A DNA stretch of 64,000 nt from Parvularcula sp. IMCC14364 (GCF_030758415.1 NZ_CP132334.1:1996001-2060000); one strand, 5' to 3'. Numbered from the stretch's first letter, positions 1 to 8,717 are shown. Notes: generated by a model not told the origin, from the letters alone. A program made the numbers and translations.

Positions 1-1401
1 ACAGGCACCGGCAAAACTGTCACCCTGCAAATTCTGGCAGAGGGTTTTTCCGATGCCGGGGTGCCGGTTTTTGTTGCAGATGTGAAAAGTGACCTCGCCG
101 GCATGGCTGTTGCCGGCACGGAAAAAGATTTCCTCGAAGAGCGCGCCACCACCGTGGGCCTGTCGCCTTACGATTATCGCGGGTTTCCAGTCACCTTCTG
201 GGACCTGCATGGCGAACAGGGGCACCCGATCCGGGCGACGGTCAGTGAGATGGGGCCTCTCCTGCTGTCACGCCTGCTCGACCTGAACGATACCCAGGAA
301 GGCATTCTGACCCTCGCGTTCCGCGTGGCCGATGACGAGAAGATGCTATTGCTGGACCTGAAGGACCTGCGCGCCCTGTTGGTAAATGTCGCCGAGCGCC
401 GCAAGGAACTCTCCGCCGAATATGGCAATGTCTCAGCGGCCTCGGTCGGCGCAATCCAGCGCAAGCTGCTTGCCCTGGAAGAACAGGGCGCGGACAAGTT
501 TTTTGGGGAACCGGCGCTGGAACTGGCTGACTTTCTGCGCACTGATGAGGATGGCAAGGGAATCATCAATATCCTCGCGGCTGACAAGCTGATGATGACG
601 CCGAAACTCTATGGCACCTTCCTGCTCTGGCTGCTTTCGGAGCTGTTCGAGGAATTGCCCGAGATAGGTGACCCGGACAAACCGATCTTCGCGTTCTTTT
701 TCGATGAAGCACATCTGCTGTTTGATGATTGTCCAAAAGCACTGCTGGAAAAGATCGAGCAGGTGGTCAGGCTGATCCGCTCCAAGGGTGTTGGCGTTTA
801 TTTTGTGACGCAAAACCCCATGGATGTGCCTGACAGTGTATCCAGCCAGCTGGGTAACCGCGTCCAGCACGCCCTGCGCGCGTTTACGCCAAAGGAAAAG
901 CGCGTCATCAAGGCCGCAGCGGAGACCTTTCGCCCCAACCCAAAATTCAAGTCAGAGGATGTGATTACACAGCTTGGCATCGGCGAAGCGCTGGTCAGTA
1001 CCCTGCTGAAAAAAGGTGTCCCCTCGGTCGTTGAGCAGACATTGATCCGTCCTCCCTGCTCCCAGATGGGCCCTATCACCAAAAAGCGCCGCAAGGAACT
1101 GATGTCAGCGTCAAGCATGGAAGCGAAGTATCGCAAACGGCTTGACCGTCATTCAGCCTACGAAATCCTGCATGAGCGTGCGGAAAAGGCTGCCGCCGAG
1201 GCGGAGCGGCTGGAACAGGCAGAGGAGCAGGAAAAACTGCGGGCTGCCAAAGCGAAGAAGAGTAAAAGCTCTACCGGCAAACGCCGCTCTTCCCGGCGTC
1301 AGAGCACCAGCGAGGCTGTCTTCAAACAGGCTGCCAGAACAGCAACCAGCCAGATTGTCCGTTCACTGATGCGCAGTATTCTGGGTACGTTCAAGAAATA
1401 G
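1..1401 (+). CDS. HerA-like helicase/ATPase (DUF853, YjgR type), 5' end outside window
   Basis: The reading frame is open from base 1, where it reads TGTGKTVT, the end of a Walker A P-loop. A Walker B stretch (FFFDEAH) is encoded near 698-718. Around 800-1060 the sequence (TQNPMDVPDSV, LGNRVQHALRAFTPKE, GEALVS) is typical of the DUF853/YjgR family of HerA-FtsK-like ATPases. The tail after about 1080 is charged, Lys/Arg/Glu-rich and probably coiled. These ATPases are thought to act on DNA, but YjgR-type members have no firmly known substrate. The start codon and N-terminus lie upstream. A strong hairpin terminator follows. Confidence 0.9.
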   Translation, partial: TGTGKTVTLQILAEGFSDAGVPVFVADVKSDLAGMAVAGTEKDFLEERATTVGLSPYDYRGFPVTFWDLHGEQGHPIRATVSEMGPLLLSRLLDLNDTQEGILTLAFRVADDEKMLLLDLKDLRALLVNVAERRKELSAEYGNVSAASVGAIQRKLLALEEQGADKFFGEPALELADFLRTDEDGKGIINILAADKLMMTPKLYGTFLLWLLSELFEELPEIGDPDKPIFAFFFDEAHLLFDDCPKALLEKIEQVVRLIRSKGVGVYFVTQNPMDVPDSVSSQLGNRVQHALRAFTPKEKRVIKAAAETFRPNPKFKSEDVITQLGIGEALVSTLLKKGVPSVVEQTLIRPPCSQMGPITKKRRKELMSASSMEAKYRKRLDRHSAYEILHERAEKAAAEAERLEQAEEQEKLRAAKAKKSKSSTGKRRSSRRQSTSEAVFKQAARTATSQIVRSLMRSILGTFKK

Positions 1402-1412
1402 TCAGATATGAA

Positions 1413-1439
1413 AAACGCCGCCCTTTTGAGGCGGCGTTT
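1413..1439. terminator. Bidirectional rho-independent terminator
   Basis: A perfect 10-bp stem (AAACGCCGCC / GGCGGCGTTT) closes a 7-base loop, with A residues before and T residues after it. It lies between the convergent ends of the HerA-like gene and the DUF2852 gene, so it can serve both. Confidence 0.85.
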
Positions 1440-1462
1440 CTGTCAACGTAGCGTAGGCACAA

Positions 1463-1972
1463 TTAAAGGTTGATCGTGCCGCCAGGGCCGGTATTGCCTG
1501 GGCCTGTGCTGCCGGGACCGGTATCGCCTGCACGGCGCGCATTCCACTGTGACCAGAAGCGATCAAATTCTTCCTTGTCACGCGCTTTTTGCAATTCTTC
1601 CATATAGGACTGGAATTCCTGCTTGGCATCTTCCAGCTTCTTGCGCTCTTCCTCGAGACGCTTGATTTCGGCATCGCGCCACTCGTCGAAAGCGGCATTG
1701 CCGGTGCGGTTCGACTGCGCCTTGCCGTCAAAAGCTGATTTGAGGTTGTCACCCATCCGGTTCATGCTTTGCTCAACATTCCCCCAGGTGGAGAAATCAA
1801 GCCCCCAGTCGCGCCCCCAGATCATGTAGGCGATCATAAAGACGCCGACGAACCAGAATACGCCAGTCATGAAAGACACGACCATGATAGCAATGTTCAG
1901 CGGCGTCCATGCCGGACGCAGTTGATGGCGCCAGTTGCCTTGCGATGATGAAGATGAAGTTGTTGTGTTCAT
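1463..1972 (-). CDS. DUF2852 family membrane protein
   Basis: 169 residues. After a Ser/Thr-rich N-terminus there is one hydrophobic block (about residues 28-52, with VVSFMTGVFWFVGVFMIAYM) ending in IWGRDWGLDF, the pattern of DUF2852 proteins common in alphaproteobacteria. A long charged helix (about 95-145, EEERKKLEDAKQEFQSYMEEL) probably forms a coiled coil. The C-terminus carries three TGPG-type repeats. The function is unknown. The ATG is preceded by GAGAGGA about 11 bases upstream. The gene is monocistronic and converges on the HerA-like gene. Confidence 0.8.
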   Translation of the reverse strand: MNTTTSSSSSQGNWRHQLRPAWTPLNIAIMVVSFMTGVFWFVGVFMIAYMIWGRDWGLDFSTWGNVEQSMNRMGDNLKSAFDGKAQSNRTGNAAFDEWRDAEIKRLEEERKKLEDAKQEFQSYMEELQKARDKEEFDRFWSQWNARRAGDTGPGSTGPGNTGPGGTINL

Positions 1973-2518
1973 ATCGTGTAAAGTCCTCTCATTACAAATT
2001 CGACGCCCTGTGTTATAGAAATGGGGAGGCCTGGCGCCCTGTTCAAGGGTTTGTGATCCATAAAAATGCCCGGATCATGGGGGTTCTACCTCGCGCAGCT
2101 TCGCGATTATCTCTTCAGGTTTGGCTCTCTTGCCCATTCTGTTGCTCCATTACTGAAGCCAGAACTAAATCAACTTATGGGCCACTTTCCGGGAAGCACT
2201 CCAGTACTCGGCCAGGACTCACTTACTATCCGGGCACTGCCTGGGGGAAGATTCCGGTTTTCGCCAGTGTGGTGGACGGAAAACCTGCATTTACTGCCCT
2301 TTCGGACTAGTCCGGATTTTGCTTGTGCTTGTGCACGGATTCTTCTATGGAGCATTCATCGATATTTGGCCGGACGACCTGGGCCGTGCGTTGTTTTGTT
2401 TTTGTACAAGCGCTGACGTTTTAGACTTTTCCCCAAAATCGACTACCAGAGACTTTGTAACGTGTGCTGAGTGCGCGCCATTGTTTCGCTAAACTATCGT
2501 CAGTGAAAGGACGTGAAT
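1973..2518. other. 546-bp intergenic region upstream of cspA
   Basis: This region separates the divergent DUF2852 and cspA genes and holds no convincing gene; short open frames here lack ribosome sites and family resemblance. It should contain both promoters and a long cspA leader. The one distinct structure is a perfect 12-bp palindrome, CGGACTAGTCCG, at 2303-2314. No clear -35/-10 pair could be chosen. Confidence 0.5.
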
Positions 2519-2728
2519 ATGACTACCGGTACTGTAAAATTCTACAACGACCAAAAAGGTTACGGCTTCATTCAACCTGATACAGGCGGCGCGGACGTTT
2601 TTGTCCACGCGACAGCTCTTCAGCGTTGTGGCATTGCTGGTCTCAACGAAGGCCAGAAAGTTGAATTCGAAACTGAAGTTGACAAACGCAGCGGCAAACC
2701 TGCTGTCAGCACACTCGAAATCGCCTAA
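2519..2728 (+). CDS. cspA: Cold shock protein (CspA family)
   Basis: 69 residues from the ATG at 2519. RNP1 (KGYGFIQP) and RNP2-like (DVFVHATAL) nucleic-acid-binding motifs are both present, so this is a single OB-fold cold-shock domain. The protein would bind single-stranded RNA or DNA and act as an RNA chaperone. A GTG six bases upstream (2513) is in frame, but GAAAGGA at 2504-2510 is correctly spaced only for the ATG. The gene stands alone with its own terminator. A long upstream region is usual for cold-shock genes, whose leaders often control expression. The paralogue class cannot be set from sequence alone. Confidence 0.95.
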   Translation: MTTGTVKFYNDQKGYGFIQPDTGGADVFVHATALQRCGIAGLNEGQKVEFETEVDKRSGKPAVSTLEIA

Positions 2729-2770
2729 ACAGGTTCGGGGCGCAACGCCCTGTCAAATCTGACTTATGAA

Positions 2771-2798
2771 GCCCTGAGCATATTGTTCAGGGCTTTTT
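2771..2798 (+). terminator. Rho-independent terminator of cspA
   Basis: A 7-bp stem GCCCTGA / TCAGGGC closes a 9-base loop and is followed by TTTTT. The right arm and T-run also form the last codons of the convergent DUF2256 gene. Confidence 0.85.
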
Positions 2799-2951
2799 GC
2801 TGTCTGCTGACCTGCTTTTCTCCCGGCGGCACCGATCCGAACAATATCGCACCTCATGCCAGACCTTTTCCCATTTCTTGCGCCAGGTGAACGGTCGCCC
2901 GCATGTCACGCACACCTTTTGCGGCAGGTCTGACTTGCGGCGCATTTTCAT
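2787..2951 (-). CDS. DUF2256 small zinc-binding-like protein
   Basis: 54 residues, too short for a 60-codon cut-off. The translation begins [14 protein letters not shown] and continues through a [15 protein letters not shown] block and a YCSDRCRR block. Cys pairs CxxC and CxxxC (residues 14, 17, 37, 41) would form a zinc-ribbon-like site. This matches the DUF2256 family, whose function is unknown. AGGA lies 7 bases before the ATG. The last codons (KKP-stop) are read from the cspA terminator hairpin on the opposite strand, so the two convergent genes share those bases. Confidence 0.85.
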   Translation of the reverse strand: MKMRRKSDLPQKVCVTCGRPFTWRKKWEKVWHEVRYCSDRCRREKSRSADSKKP

Positions 2952-3335
2952 GGGATCGTCCTGATTGAAAATCCAAGCCCTTTGGCCCGCGCTACCAGGA
3001 TAACAATAAGGGGGGAGGGATAATCCGGATAGCGCGAGCAGCCCTGACAGGGATAAAGGGGGGCATTGTCAGGACACTCCGGAGATAGAGTTTGGCAGCG
3101 CGAATACAAGTGCACTCAGTGCAGTTTTCTTCAACAATCGATGTTTTCCTGCTTTTTTCCGTTCACAAAAAAGTGTGCACACTGTGCCACTGGCTTTTGT
3201 CTCTGTTTGGCACGCTTCATTCCCGGCCGATCAGCCAACTGTAAAGGTCACTTGACAAATCACCCGGCGAATCCCAAATTGTAAAGCGAGCTTTACAGGC
3301 TTCGGCGGATCCACCGCCAGGAAAGGAGACAGACA
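2952..3335. other. 384-bp intergenic region with promoter elements
   Basis: This lies between the divergent DUF2256 gene and the glycine-rich membrane protein gene. It has no credible gene: a 72-codon frame at 3066-3284 has poor composition and no ribosome site. Near its right end are TTGACA at 3252-3257, a TGTAAAG element at 3240-3246 and an inverted repeat at 3280-3297. The ribosome site AGGAAAGGAGA for the downstream gene follows. Confidence 0.5.
3280..3297. promoter_or_regulatory. Perfect inverted repeat, probable operator
   Basis: TGTAAAGC-GA-GCTTTACA is a perfect 8-2-8 inverted repeat ending 38 bases before the start codon at 3336. The half-site TGTAAAG also occurs at 3240-3246, exactly 40 bp upstream. 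TTGACA at 3252-3257 lies between them. The arrangement suggests a dimeric repressor site overlapping a promoter. The regulator is unknown and not encoded next to it. Confidence 0.55.
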
Positions 3336-4190
3336 ATGCAAACCAATCCTGAACTCTGGAAGACCCTCAGCGCCTTACCGTTTGAACAGAATGCCGTTCC
3401 CTTCGGTTTCGCCGGACGACTCGCCCGCGACAATGGCTGGTCCGGCGACTTCGCTGAACGTGTCATCAATGAATACAGGAAATTCGCATATCTCGCGATG
3501 GTCGCCGGCCATGAGGTCACGCCCTCTGATGAGGTAGACCAGGTCTGGCATCTGCACATGACATATACGCGCCATTACTGGGGGCCTTTTCAGGACGCAT
3601 TGGGCAGGCCGCTGCACCATGGGCCAACGCAAGGCACTAGCAGCGACAAGGCACGCTTTGATGACAATTATGCCCACACGCTGGCGTCTTATGAGCGTGA
3701 ATTCGGGGACGTGCCGCCAGCAGACATCTGGCCGGACGCAACAATACGCTTTGGCGACGCCCCCTTCTATCAGCGGGTCAACAAGGCGACGCATCTGGTC
3801 CTGCCGGTGCCACGTGCCGTGCGTCAGCTTCTTTCTGCCAGAAACAGACTGGCACTGGGCCTGTTGTCGGTTCTGGGGCTCTCCGGGCTGACCTTTGCCA
3901 GCGCCCAGGCCGCTCTGCAGGGTGAGAATAGCGGGGGCTGGCCCCTTTTCGTCTGGCTTCTGCTTGGGGCTGGCGCCTTCCTGATCCTCTTCGGGGTGAT
4001 CAGCGGCATTAACAGCGCAAAGTCTGCGGCCGCGAAAAAGTCAGGATCAGGCTGCGGCGCAGGCTATGTCAGCGGCGGCAGCGGACGCTCCAGAATGGAC
4101 AAGGATGCAGATGGAGATGCAGACGGCGGCGGCGATGGCGGCTCTGGCTGTAGTGGCGGCGGATGTGGTGGGGGTGGCTGCGGGGGCTAA
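3336..4190 (+). CDS. Glycine-rich-domain-like membrane protein (TIGR04222-like)
   Basis: 284 residues with a good ribosome site (AGGAGA). The N-terminal half resembles the glycine-rich domain protein (GRDP) family, with DQVWHLHM at residues 68-75 followed by YTRHYW and LGRPLHHGP. Two hydrophobic segments follow (about 172-192 and 202-224). The C-terminal 50 residues are Ser/Asp/Gly-rich and end in a Cys-Gly tail (GCSGGGCGGGGCGG). Proteins of this layout are called TIGR04222-type membrane proteins. The function is not known; the His-rich motif and Cys tail could bind metal, which is inference. It is a single gene controlled by the repeat at 3280-3297. Confidence 0.7.
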   Translation: MQTNPELWKTLSALPFEQNAVPFGFAGRLARDNGWSGDFAERVINEYRKFAYLAMVAGHEVTPSDEVDQVWHLHMTYTRHYWGPFQDALGRPLHHGPTQGTSSDKARFDDNYAHTLASYEREFGDVPPADIWPDATIRFGDAPFYQRVNKATHLVLPVPRAVRQLLSARNRLALGLLSVLGLSGLTFASAQAALQGENSGGWPLFVWLLLGAGAFLILFGVISGINSAKSAAAKKSGSGCGAGYVSGGSGRSRMDKDADGDADGGGDGGSGCSGGGCGGGGCGG

Positions 4191-4207
4191 GCCCCCCCAT
4201 CAGATCT

Positions 4208-5149
4208 CTAGTCGCGCCAGAGACGCCGATAGATCACAGCCGGGAATGCCATCTGCACCCCGGTTGTAAAAACCGTAAATGCAATCGTGGCAACCAGCAC
4301 GACGATGGTCACAATCAGTACCATAATGCCCATCAGTGCCTCGCCCCCCATGGCTGAGACAGCTGTAAATATTCCCTGCAGGACACTGGTCAGAATCTGG
4401 AAGGCCATATTGGCAAAGAAAAGTGCCAGGACCAGCATGATATAGCCGCCCAAAATCGTCCAGAAATGCCCTTTTGTCCTGCTCCATGAGTTCACCAGCA
4501 TCAACCGGTTCTCACAGGCAGAGGCCGCTGGAAAGGGTGCCAGCTTGGTAAAGAAGAACATCATCAGAATTAGCGCCAGGAACCCGGCAAAGAAAAGGCC
4601 GCCCATGAAACCAAACAACGGCGTCGGATCATCATCAAGACGATCGAGATTCTGGAAAAAGTCGAACATTTCCGGGTTCATGGAGAACGCAATCAGGAAA
4701 CCTATCCCGTAAAAAACATATTGCAGGATACCGATAATCAGCCAGGCAAAAAATGTCCGCCACATTGGCCCGTCAAGACGCAGGGTGAACCAGCCGCCCG
4801 GCTCTTCCCCAAGCCCGACCAGCCGGAAAATACTGGCGATGCCCCCATATAATGGAAGAGACAGCACTGTTGCGGCCAGAACGAAAAGCCCCAGTGCTGA
4901 CTGCCAGGATCCCCGGAAGATGCTGTTCACAATCGCCATCACGTCTTCAAATGACTCCGGCTCTGGCATGATGTCGGACTCCAGTCGGGAGATCATATCG
5001 AAATCAAGCAACCCGACAGCCACAATGATCAACCCGAAAATCAGGATGATATACGGCACCAGCAAGCAGCGCAGCACGGTGAAAAAGCGCTGAAAGCCGA
5101 AGGTGAAAGATTCATTCAAAAGGTCCGTGACCGGCATTTTCTCTGACAT
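4208..5149 (-). CDS. Multi-pass membrane protein, unknown function (paralogue A)
   Basis: 313 residues from the ATG at 5149 (MSEKMPVTDLL), preceded by GAGGGAG. A longer open frame to 5260 runs into the upstream gene and has no better site. A short amphipathic N-terminus is followed by about six hydrophobic segments (for example YIILIFGLIIVAVGLL, SALGLFVLAATVLSLPL, LMGIMVLIVTIVVLVATIAFTVF). I recognise no motif or named family. Length, order and N-terminal style match the next gene, so the two look like a paralogous pair transcribed together, possibly making a hetero-oligomeric inner-membrane complex (inference). Confidence 0.7.
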   Translation of the reverse strand: MSEKMPVTDLLNESFTFGFQRFFTVLRCLLVPYIILIFGLIIVAVGLLDFDMISRLESDIMPEPESFEDVMAIVNSIFRGSWQSALGLFVLAATVLSLPLYGGIASIFRLVGLGEEPGGWFTLRLDGPMWRTFFAWLIIGILQYVFYGIGFLIAFSMNPEMFDFFQNLDRLDDDPTPLFGFMGGLFFAGFLALILMMFFFTKLAPFPAASACENRLMLVNSWSRTKGHFWTILGGYIMLVLALFFANMAFQILTSVLQGIFTAVSAMGGEALMGIMVLIVTIVVLVATIAFTVFTTGVQMAFPAVIYRRLWRD

Positions 5150-5180
5150 TGCGTGCTCCCTCGTAAAAAGCTCTTTATTT

Positions 5181-6227
5181 CTATGTTTTATCAGCGGTGC
5201 TGGTGGGCGTACCCACAAACTGCGCTCCCTGACGGAACAGGCTGCCCGCAAACCCGGCATTCAATGCTTGCGTGAATACCATATAAAACATCAGCAAAAC
5301 ATGAAGCACAAAGGCCAGGATCAGATCCTGGCCGCCAGAAGGATCTGACGCTGCTTCAGACGGGACAAGATTTCCGGCAGACTGGATGAAGGTAAAGATG
5401 AGCGAGAGGACAATAGCCACCAGCGGCACGATCACAAACTGCACAGCAATCAACAGAGCGAGCATCAACAGCAACAGAACGATATTGATCGCCAACAGGC
5501 GCAGCACATTCCAGCCACTGGAAATTTTCAGGGACAGCATCAACGAATTATAGCCGTCGCCCTTCTCCCGCACAGCCCCGAAAATCGGGACAGCATAAAG
5601 CCTGAGAGAAAAATAGATCAACGCAATCAGGAAAAGACCGATCAGGGCCAATGGAATGACATTCACAAACCACGGCACAACTGTTTCCGTTTCAATCGTA
5701 TGCAGACTGTCCGGATTGGGGAAGACGGCAAAAACCTCTCCTTCAATCCCCATCAATGCCGCTGTCGACAGCATCAGGGAGATGAACAGGGGCAGATAGG
5801 TCAGAAGAGCGATACCAAGGCCGACCAGAACCTGCAAAACGATATATTTCAAGTGGCGCCAGCCAAAGCGCAGATAGACAGACCCTTCCGGCGGCATCAC
5901 ATCACGCGCCGCAAAGCGGAACAGGGGAATCAGATAGCTGGTTTGCAGGATAAGGGTGAAGACAAAGCGGAAGAATTCCACAGTCCAGTATGTGCGCATG
6001 CTCAACCGGTCTGCATTATCCGTTATCAAGCCAATCGCATCAAAATAGCTGGTGCCAAAAGGCGTCACCAGACCGCCGCTTGTCAGTGTTGCATAGAGAT
6101 AGACAAACAGGATCGGCAGGAAAAACAGGAGCAGCAGCGGAAACCACGCCAGTCGCAAGGCGGTTTCATATTTGTGCCAGGCGAAGCCGAGCGCATCGGT
6201 GATGGTCCCGTAAATGGATAGTTTCAT
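5181..6227 (-). CDS. Multi-pass membrane protein, unknown function (paralogue B)
   Basis: 348 residues starting MKLSIYGTITDALGFAWHKY. It has about six hydrophobic segments (FPLLLLFFLPILFVYLYATL, VLVGLGIALLTYLPLFISLM, VIPLALIGLFLIALIYFSL, LLAINIVLLLLMLALLIAVQF). The middle is proline- and charge-poor, and no enzymatic signature was found. It ends 31 bases before the start of the similar 313-residue protein, consistent with one operon. The product is probably an inner-membrane protein; no substrate can be proposed. The gene diverges from trmFO across a 131-bp gap. Confidence 0.7.
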   Translation of the reverse strand: MKLSIYGTITDALGFAWHKYETALRLAWFPLLLLFFLPILFVYLYATLTSGGLVTPFGTSYFDAIGLITDNADRLSMRTYWTVEFFRFVFTLILQTSYLIPLFRFAARDVMPPEGSVYLRFGWRHLKYIVLQVLVGLGIALLTYLPLFISLMLSTAALMGIEGEVFAVFPNPDSLHTIETETVVPWFVNVIPLALIGLFLIALIYFSLRLYAVPIFGAVREKGDGYNSLMLSLKISSGWNVLRLLAINIVLLLLMLALLIAVQFVIVPLVAIVLSLIFTFIQSAGNLVPSEAASDPSGGQDLILAFVLHVLLMFYMVFTQALNAGFAGSLFRQGAQFVGTPTSTADKT

Positions 6228-6358
6228 GCCTGTTGCCCCGCCCGTTACTGAATACCCCTGTAAATAAAGCCTAACCCTGCCAACAAGCCTATGGCAAGCA
6301 CTGCCTGTGCCACGCGAAAAGGCATTGATCTCACCGTCTTCCCCCTTATGTTCCGCTG

Positions 6359-7783
6359 ATGAGCGAAATTCACATCATTGGCGGCGGTCTCGCCGGATCA
6401 GAGGCTGCCTGGCAGGCCGCCTCACAGTTACAGGCAGCAGGCGTGCAGGATACGCGCATCATCCTGCATGAAATGCGTCCGGTACGCAAAACCGATGCCC
6501 ACGAAACCGACAACCTCGCAGAGCTTGTCTGTTCCAACTCCTTCCGGTCCGATGATGCGACCCAGAACGCTGTTGGCCTGCTCCATGAAGAGATGCGGCG
6601 CTGCGGCTCCCTGATTCTGCGCGCCGCGGACGCCAATCAGGTTCCTGCCGGTGGTGCACTTGCCGTGGACCGGCACTTATTTTCAGGCGCCGTTACGCAG
6701 GCGATTGCAGATCATCCGATGATCGAGATTCGCCGGGAGGAAGTTGACGGGCTGCCGCCAGCAGACTGGCACAATGTCATCATCGCCACCGGCCCGCTTA
6801 CGTCACTGCCGCTGGCTGAAGCCATTCATGACCTGACAGGTGAGGCCGAACTTGCCTTCTTCGATGCCATCGCGCCTATCATCCACAAGGACTCGATCAA
6901 TTTCGACATCGCCTGGTACCAGTCGCGCTACGACAAGAAAGGTCCCGGAGGTGACGGCGCTGACTATATCAACCTGCCGTTCACGGAAGAAGAATACGAG
7001 CATTTTATTGACGCACTGCTGACCGGCGAGAAGACGGACTTCAAGGAATGGGAAAAGAACACGCCCTATTTCGAGGGTTGCCTGCCGGTGGAAGTGATGG
7101 CCGAGCGCGGTCGTGAAACCTTGCGTTTTGGCCCCATGAAACCGGTCGGCCTGACCGACCCGCGCACCGGCAGCCGCCCCCATGCCGTTATGCAGCTGCG
7201 ACAGGACAATGCGCTGGGCACATTGTATAATATGGTCGGCTTTCAAACAAAGCTGAAATATGGCGCACAACAGGAAGTGTTCCGACTTATTCCCGGCCTT
7301 GAAAAAGCACAGTTTGCCAGGCTTGGCGGCATCCACCGCAATACATTCATCAATTCCCCCAGGCTACTCGACGAAACCTTCCGTATGAAGAAAGCAGAGC
7401 AGTTGCGCTTCGCCGGACAGATCACTGGCGTCGAGGGCTATCTCGAAAGCGCTGCCACCGGCCTTCTGGCGGGGCGCTTTGCCGCCCTCGCTGCGCGCGG
7501 CCAGTCACCAACACAGGCTTTACCGCCCGAGACCACCGCGCTCGGGGCATTGCACCGGCACATTACCGGCGGGCATCTGTCAGATGGCGCAGGCGCCAAA
7601 GGTGCATTCCAGCCCATGAATGTGAATTTCGGCCTTTTCCCCTTTATCGAAACGCCAAAAGAAGATGCTGAGGGCAGGCGCATCAAGGGCAAGGAAAAGG
7701 GCTTCGCGCGCAAACGTGCCCTGTGCGCCCGGGCCCTGTCAGACATCGACGACTGGCTCTCCACCATGCAACGCGCCGCCTGA
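6359..7783 (+). CDS. trmFO: tRNA (uracil-54-C5)-methyltransferase, folate/FADH2-dependent
   Basis: 474 residues. The N-terminus carries the dinucleotide-binding motif [14 protein letters not shown] (FAD), then HEMRP and [12 protein letters not shown], the signature of TrmFO (formerly Gid). The full-length match includes [44 protein letters not shown] and the C-terminal MNVNFGLFP. The enzyme methylates U54 in the T-loop of tRNA to ribothymidine, using methylenetetrahydrofolate as carbon donor and FADH2 as reductant. The usual Cys in the family SNSFRS region is present (VCSNS). The ribosome site before the ATG is weak. Confidence 0.97.
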   Translation: MSEIHIIGGGLAGSEAAWQAASQLQAAGVQDTRIILHEMRPVRKTDAHETDNLAELVCSNSFRSDDATQNAVGLLHEEMRRCGSLILRAADANQVPAGGALAVDRHLFSGAVTQAIADHPMIEIRREEVDGLPPADWHNVIIATGPLTSLPLAEAIHDLTGEAELAFFDAIAPIIHKDSINFDIAWYQSRYDKKGPGGDGADYINLPFTEEEYEHFIDALLTGEKTDFKEWEKNTPYFEGCLPVEVMAERGRETLRFGPMKPVGLTDPRTGSRPHAVMQLRQDNALGTLYNMVGFQTKLKYGAQQEVFRLIPGLEKAQFARLGGIHRNTFINSPRLLDETFRMKKAEQLRFAGQITGVEGYLESAATGLLAGRFAALAARGQSPTQALPPETTALGALHRHITGGHLSDGAGAKGAFQPMNVNFGLFPFIETPKEDAEGRRIKGKEKGFARKRALCARALSDIDDWLSTMQRAA

Positions 7784-7805
7784 TCACCTGAAGAGGAAAT
7801 AAAAG

Positions 7806-8534
7806 ATGTTGCTGCGCCGTGTCATGGGCCATGTGAAAGACCAGAACTGGCTTGCTGTCGGCATCGATTTTCTGATTGTTGTCTCCGGCGTGTTTATCGG
7901 TCTGCAGGTGTCAGAGTGGAATGACAACCGCAACAGCCGGGAAGCCTATCAGCTCGCCAGAGAGCGACTGGTCGCGGAGAGTGAGGCCAATCTCGATGCG
8001 GTAGACGCCTTCCTCGCTGGCAAGGAGACCACCCTGCCACTGGTGCGCAGCTCGATTGATGTGTTGCGACGCTGTGCCGCGGCACCAGAAGACCTTGTGC
8101 GTTTTGAAGCCGGCCTCAACATCATCCGGGGTACCCCGACACTCCGCCTGCGTCACAGTGCCATAGAGTCCCTCACCAGCAATGAGGCTTTCCTCGCCCA
8201 ACAAAGTGAGACAGAGCGCAACCGTCTCGACGAATTGCGCCGACGCCTCACACAGGCACAGGACACCCTGAACTGGCTGGAAACATGGCCATTCGACTCG
8301 CCAATAGAAGATCACCCTGCCATCGGTTTTGGTGACCTGACGCAAAGCGAGAACATGCCCGGCATAGCAGACAGACGCCTCACACTGAGCGTGCCCCTGG
8401 CCGAAGCCTGCCAGGACCAACGGCTGGCCAAACATTTCTATTTGTGGGAACGCGTCGCCCTCTTCCAGAGCATCCGCGCCGGTCAGGTGAAGACCTGGAT
8501 GGAAGCGAATATCAGCATGATGAGTACAGGGTGA
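7806..8534 (+). CDS. Membrane-anchored protein of unknown function (DUF6090-like)
   Basis: 242 residues. The N-terminus MLLRRVMGHVKDQNWLAVGIDFLIVVSGVFIGLQVSEWND holds one transmembrane segment (about residues 17-36) ending in QVSEWNDNR, a layout shared with DUF6090-like proteins. The rest is a soluble, mostly helical Arg/Glu-rich region with no catalytic motif. AGAGGAA lies about 11 bases before the ATG, and the gene starts 22 bases after trmFO, so it may be cotranscribed. The family call rests only on the N-terminal pattern. Confidence 0.6.
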   Translation: MLLRRVMGHVKDQNWLAVGIDFLIVVSGVFIGLQVSEWNDNRNSREAYQLARERLVAESEANLDAVDAFLAGKETTLPLVRSSIDVLRRCAAAPEDLVRFEAGLNIIRGTPTLRLRHSAIESLTSNEAFLAQQSETERNRLDELRRRLTQAQDTLNWLETWPFDSPIEDHPAIGFGDLTQSENMPGIADRRLTLSVPLAEACQDQRLAKHFYLWERVALFQSIRAGQVKTWMEANISMMSTG

Positions 8535-8688
8535 TCGTGAGCCGTTGGTGCTGTTTGCACAGCTATCGGCCGTTTTTGGGGCTGGTCAAGAGATGCTCGT
8601 CCTTTCCTAATATTATGCAGAGCTGACGACATCTCCTGAAAACGGGAGGCCGGGCTGTCACGGCGACAGAAAAATTTGCCCGGGCATC

Positions 8689-8717
8689 TTGACTTGTTCT
8701 TTTTTTGTTCCATATTT
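8689..8717 (+). promoter_or_regulatory. Promoter with alphaproteobacterial LexA (SOS) box
   Basis: GTTC at 8696-8699 and GTTC at 8707-8710 are separated by seven T residues, the exact GTTC-N7-GTTC direct repeat bound by LexA in alphaproteobacteria. It lies in the 17-base spacer between TTGACT (8689-8694) and ATATTT (8712-8717), a good sigma70-type promoter, so LexA would block RNA polymerase. The start codon of the endonuclease III-like gene follows about 27 bases later. Confidence 0.8.

Noticed and set aside
2066-2416. Open frames of up to 133 codons in the cspA upstream region
   Set aside because: They lack a ribosome site, have odd composition and overlap each other in different frames; this is probably promoter and leader DNA.
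3066-3284. 72-codon frame with several Cys residues (CTQC, CAHC)
   Set aside because: Cys spacing looked like a zinc ribbon, but the frame has no ribosome site, poor codon use and runs into the promoter of the next gene.
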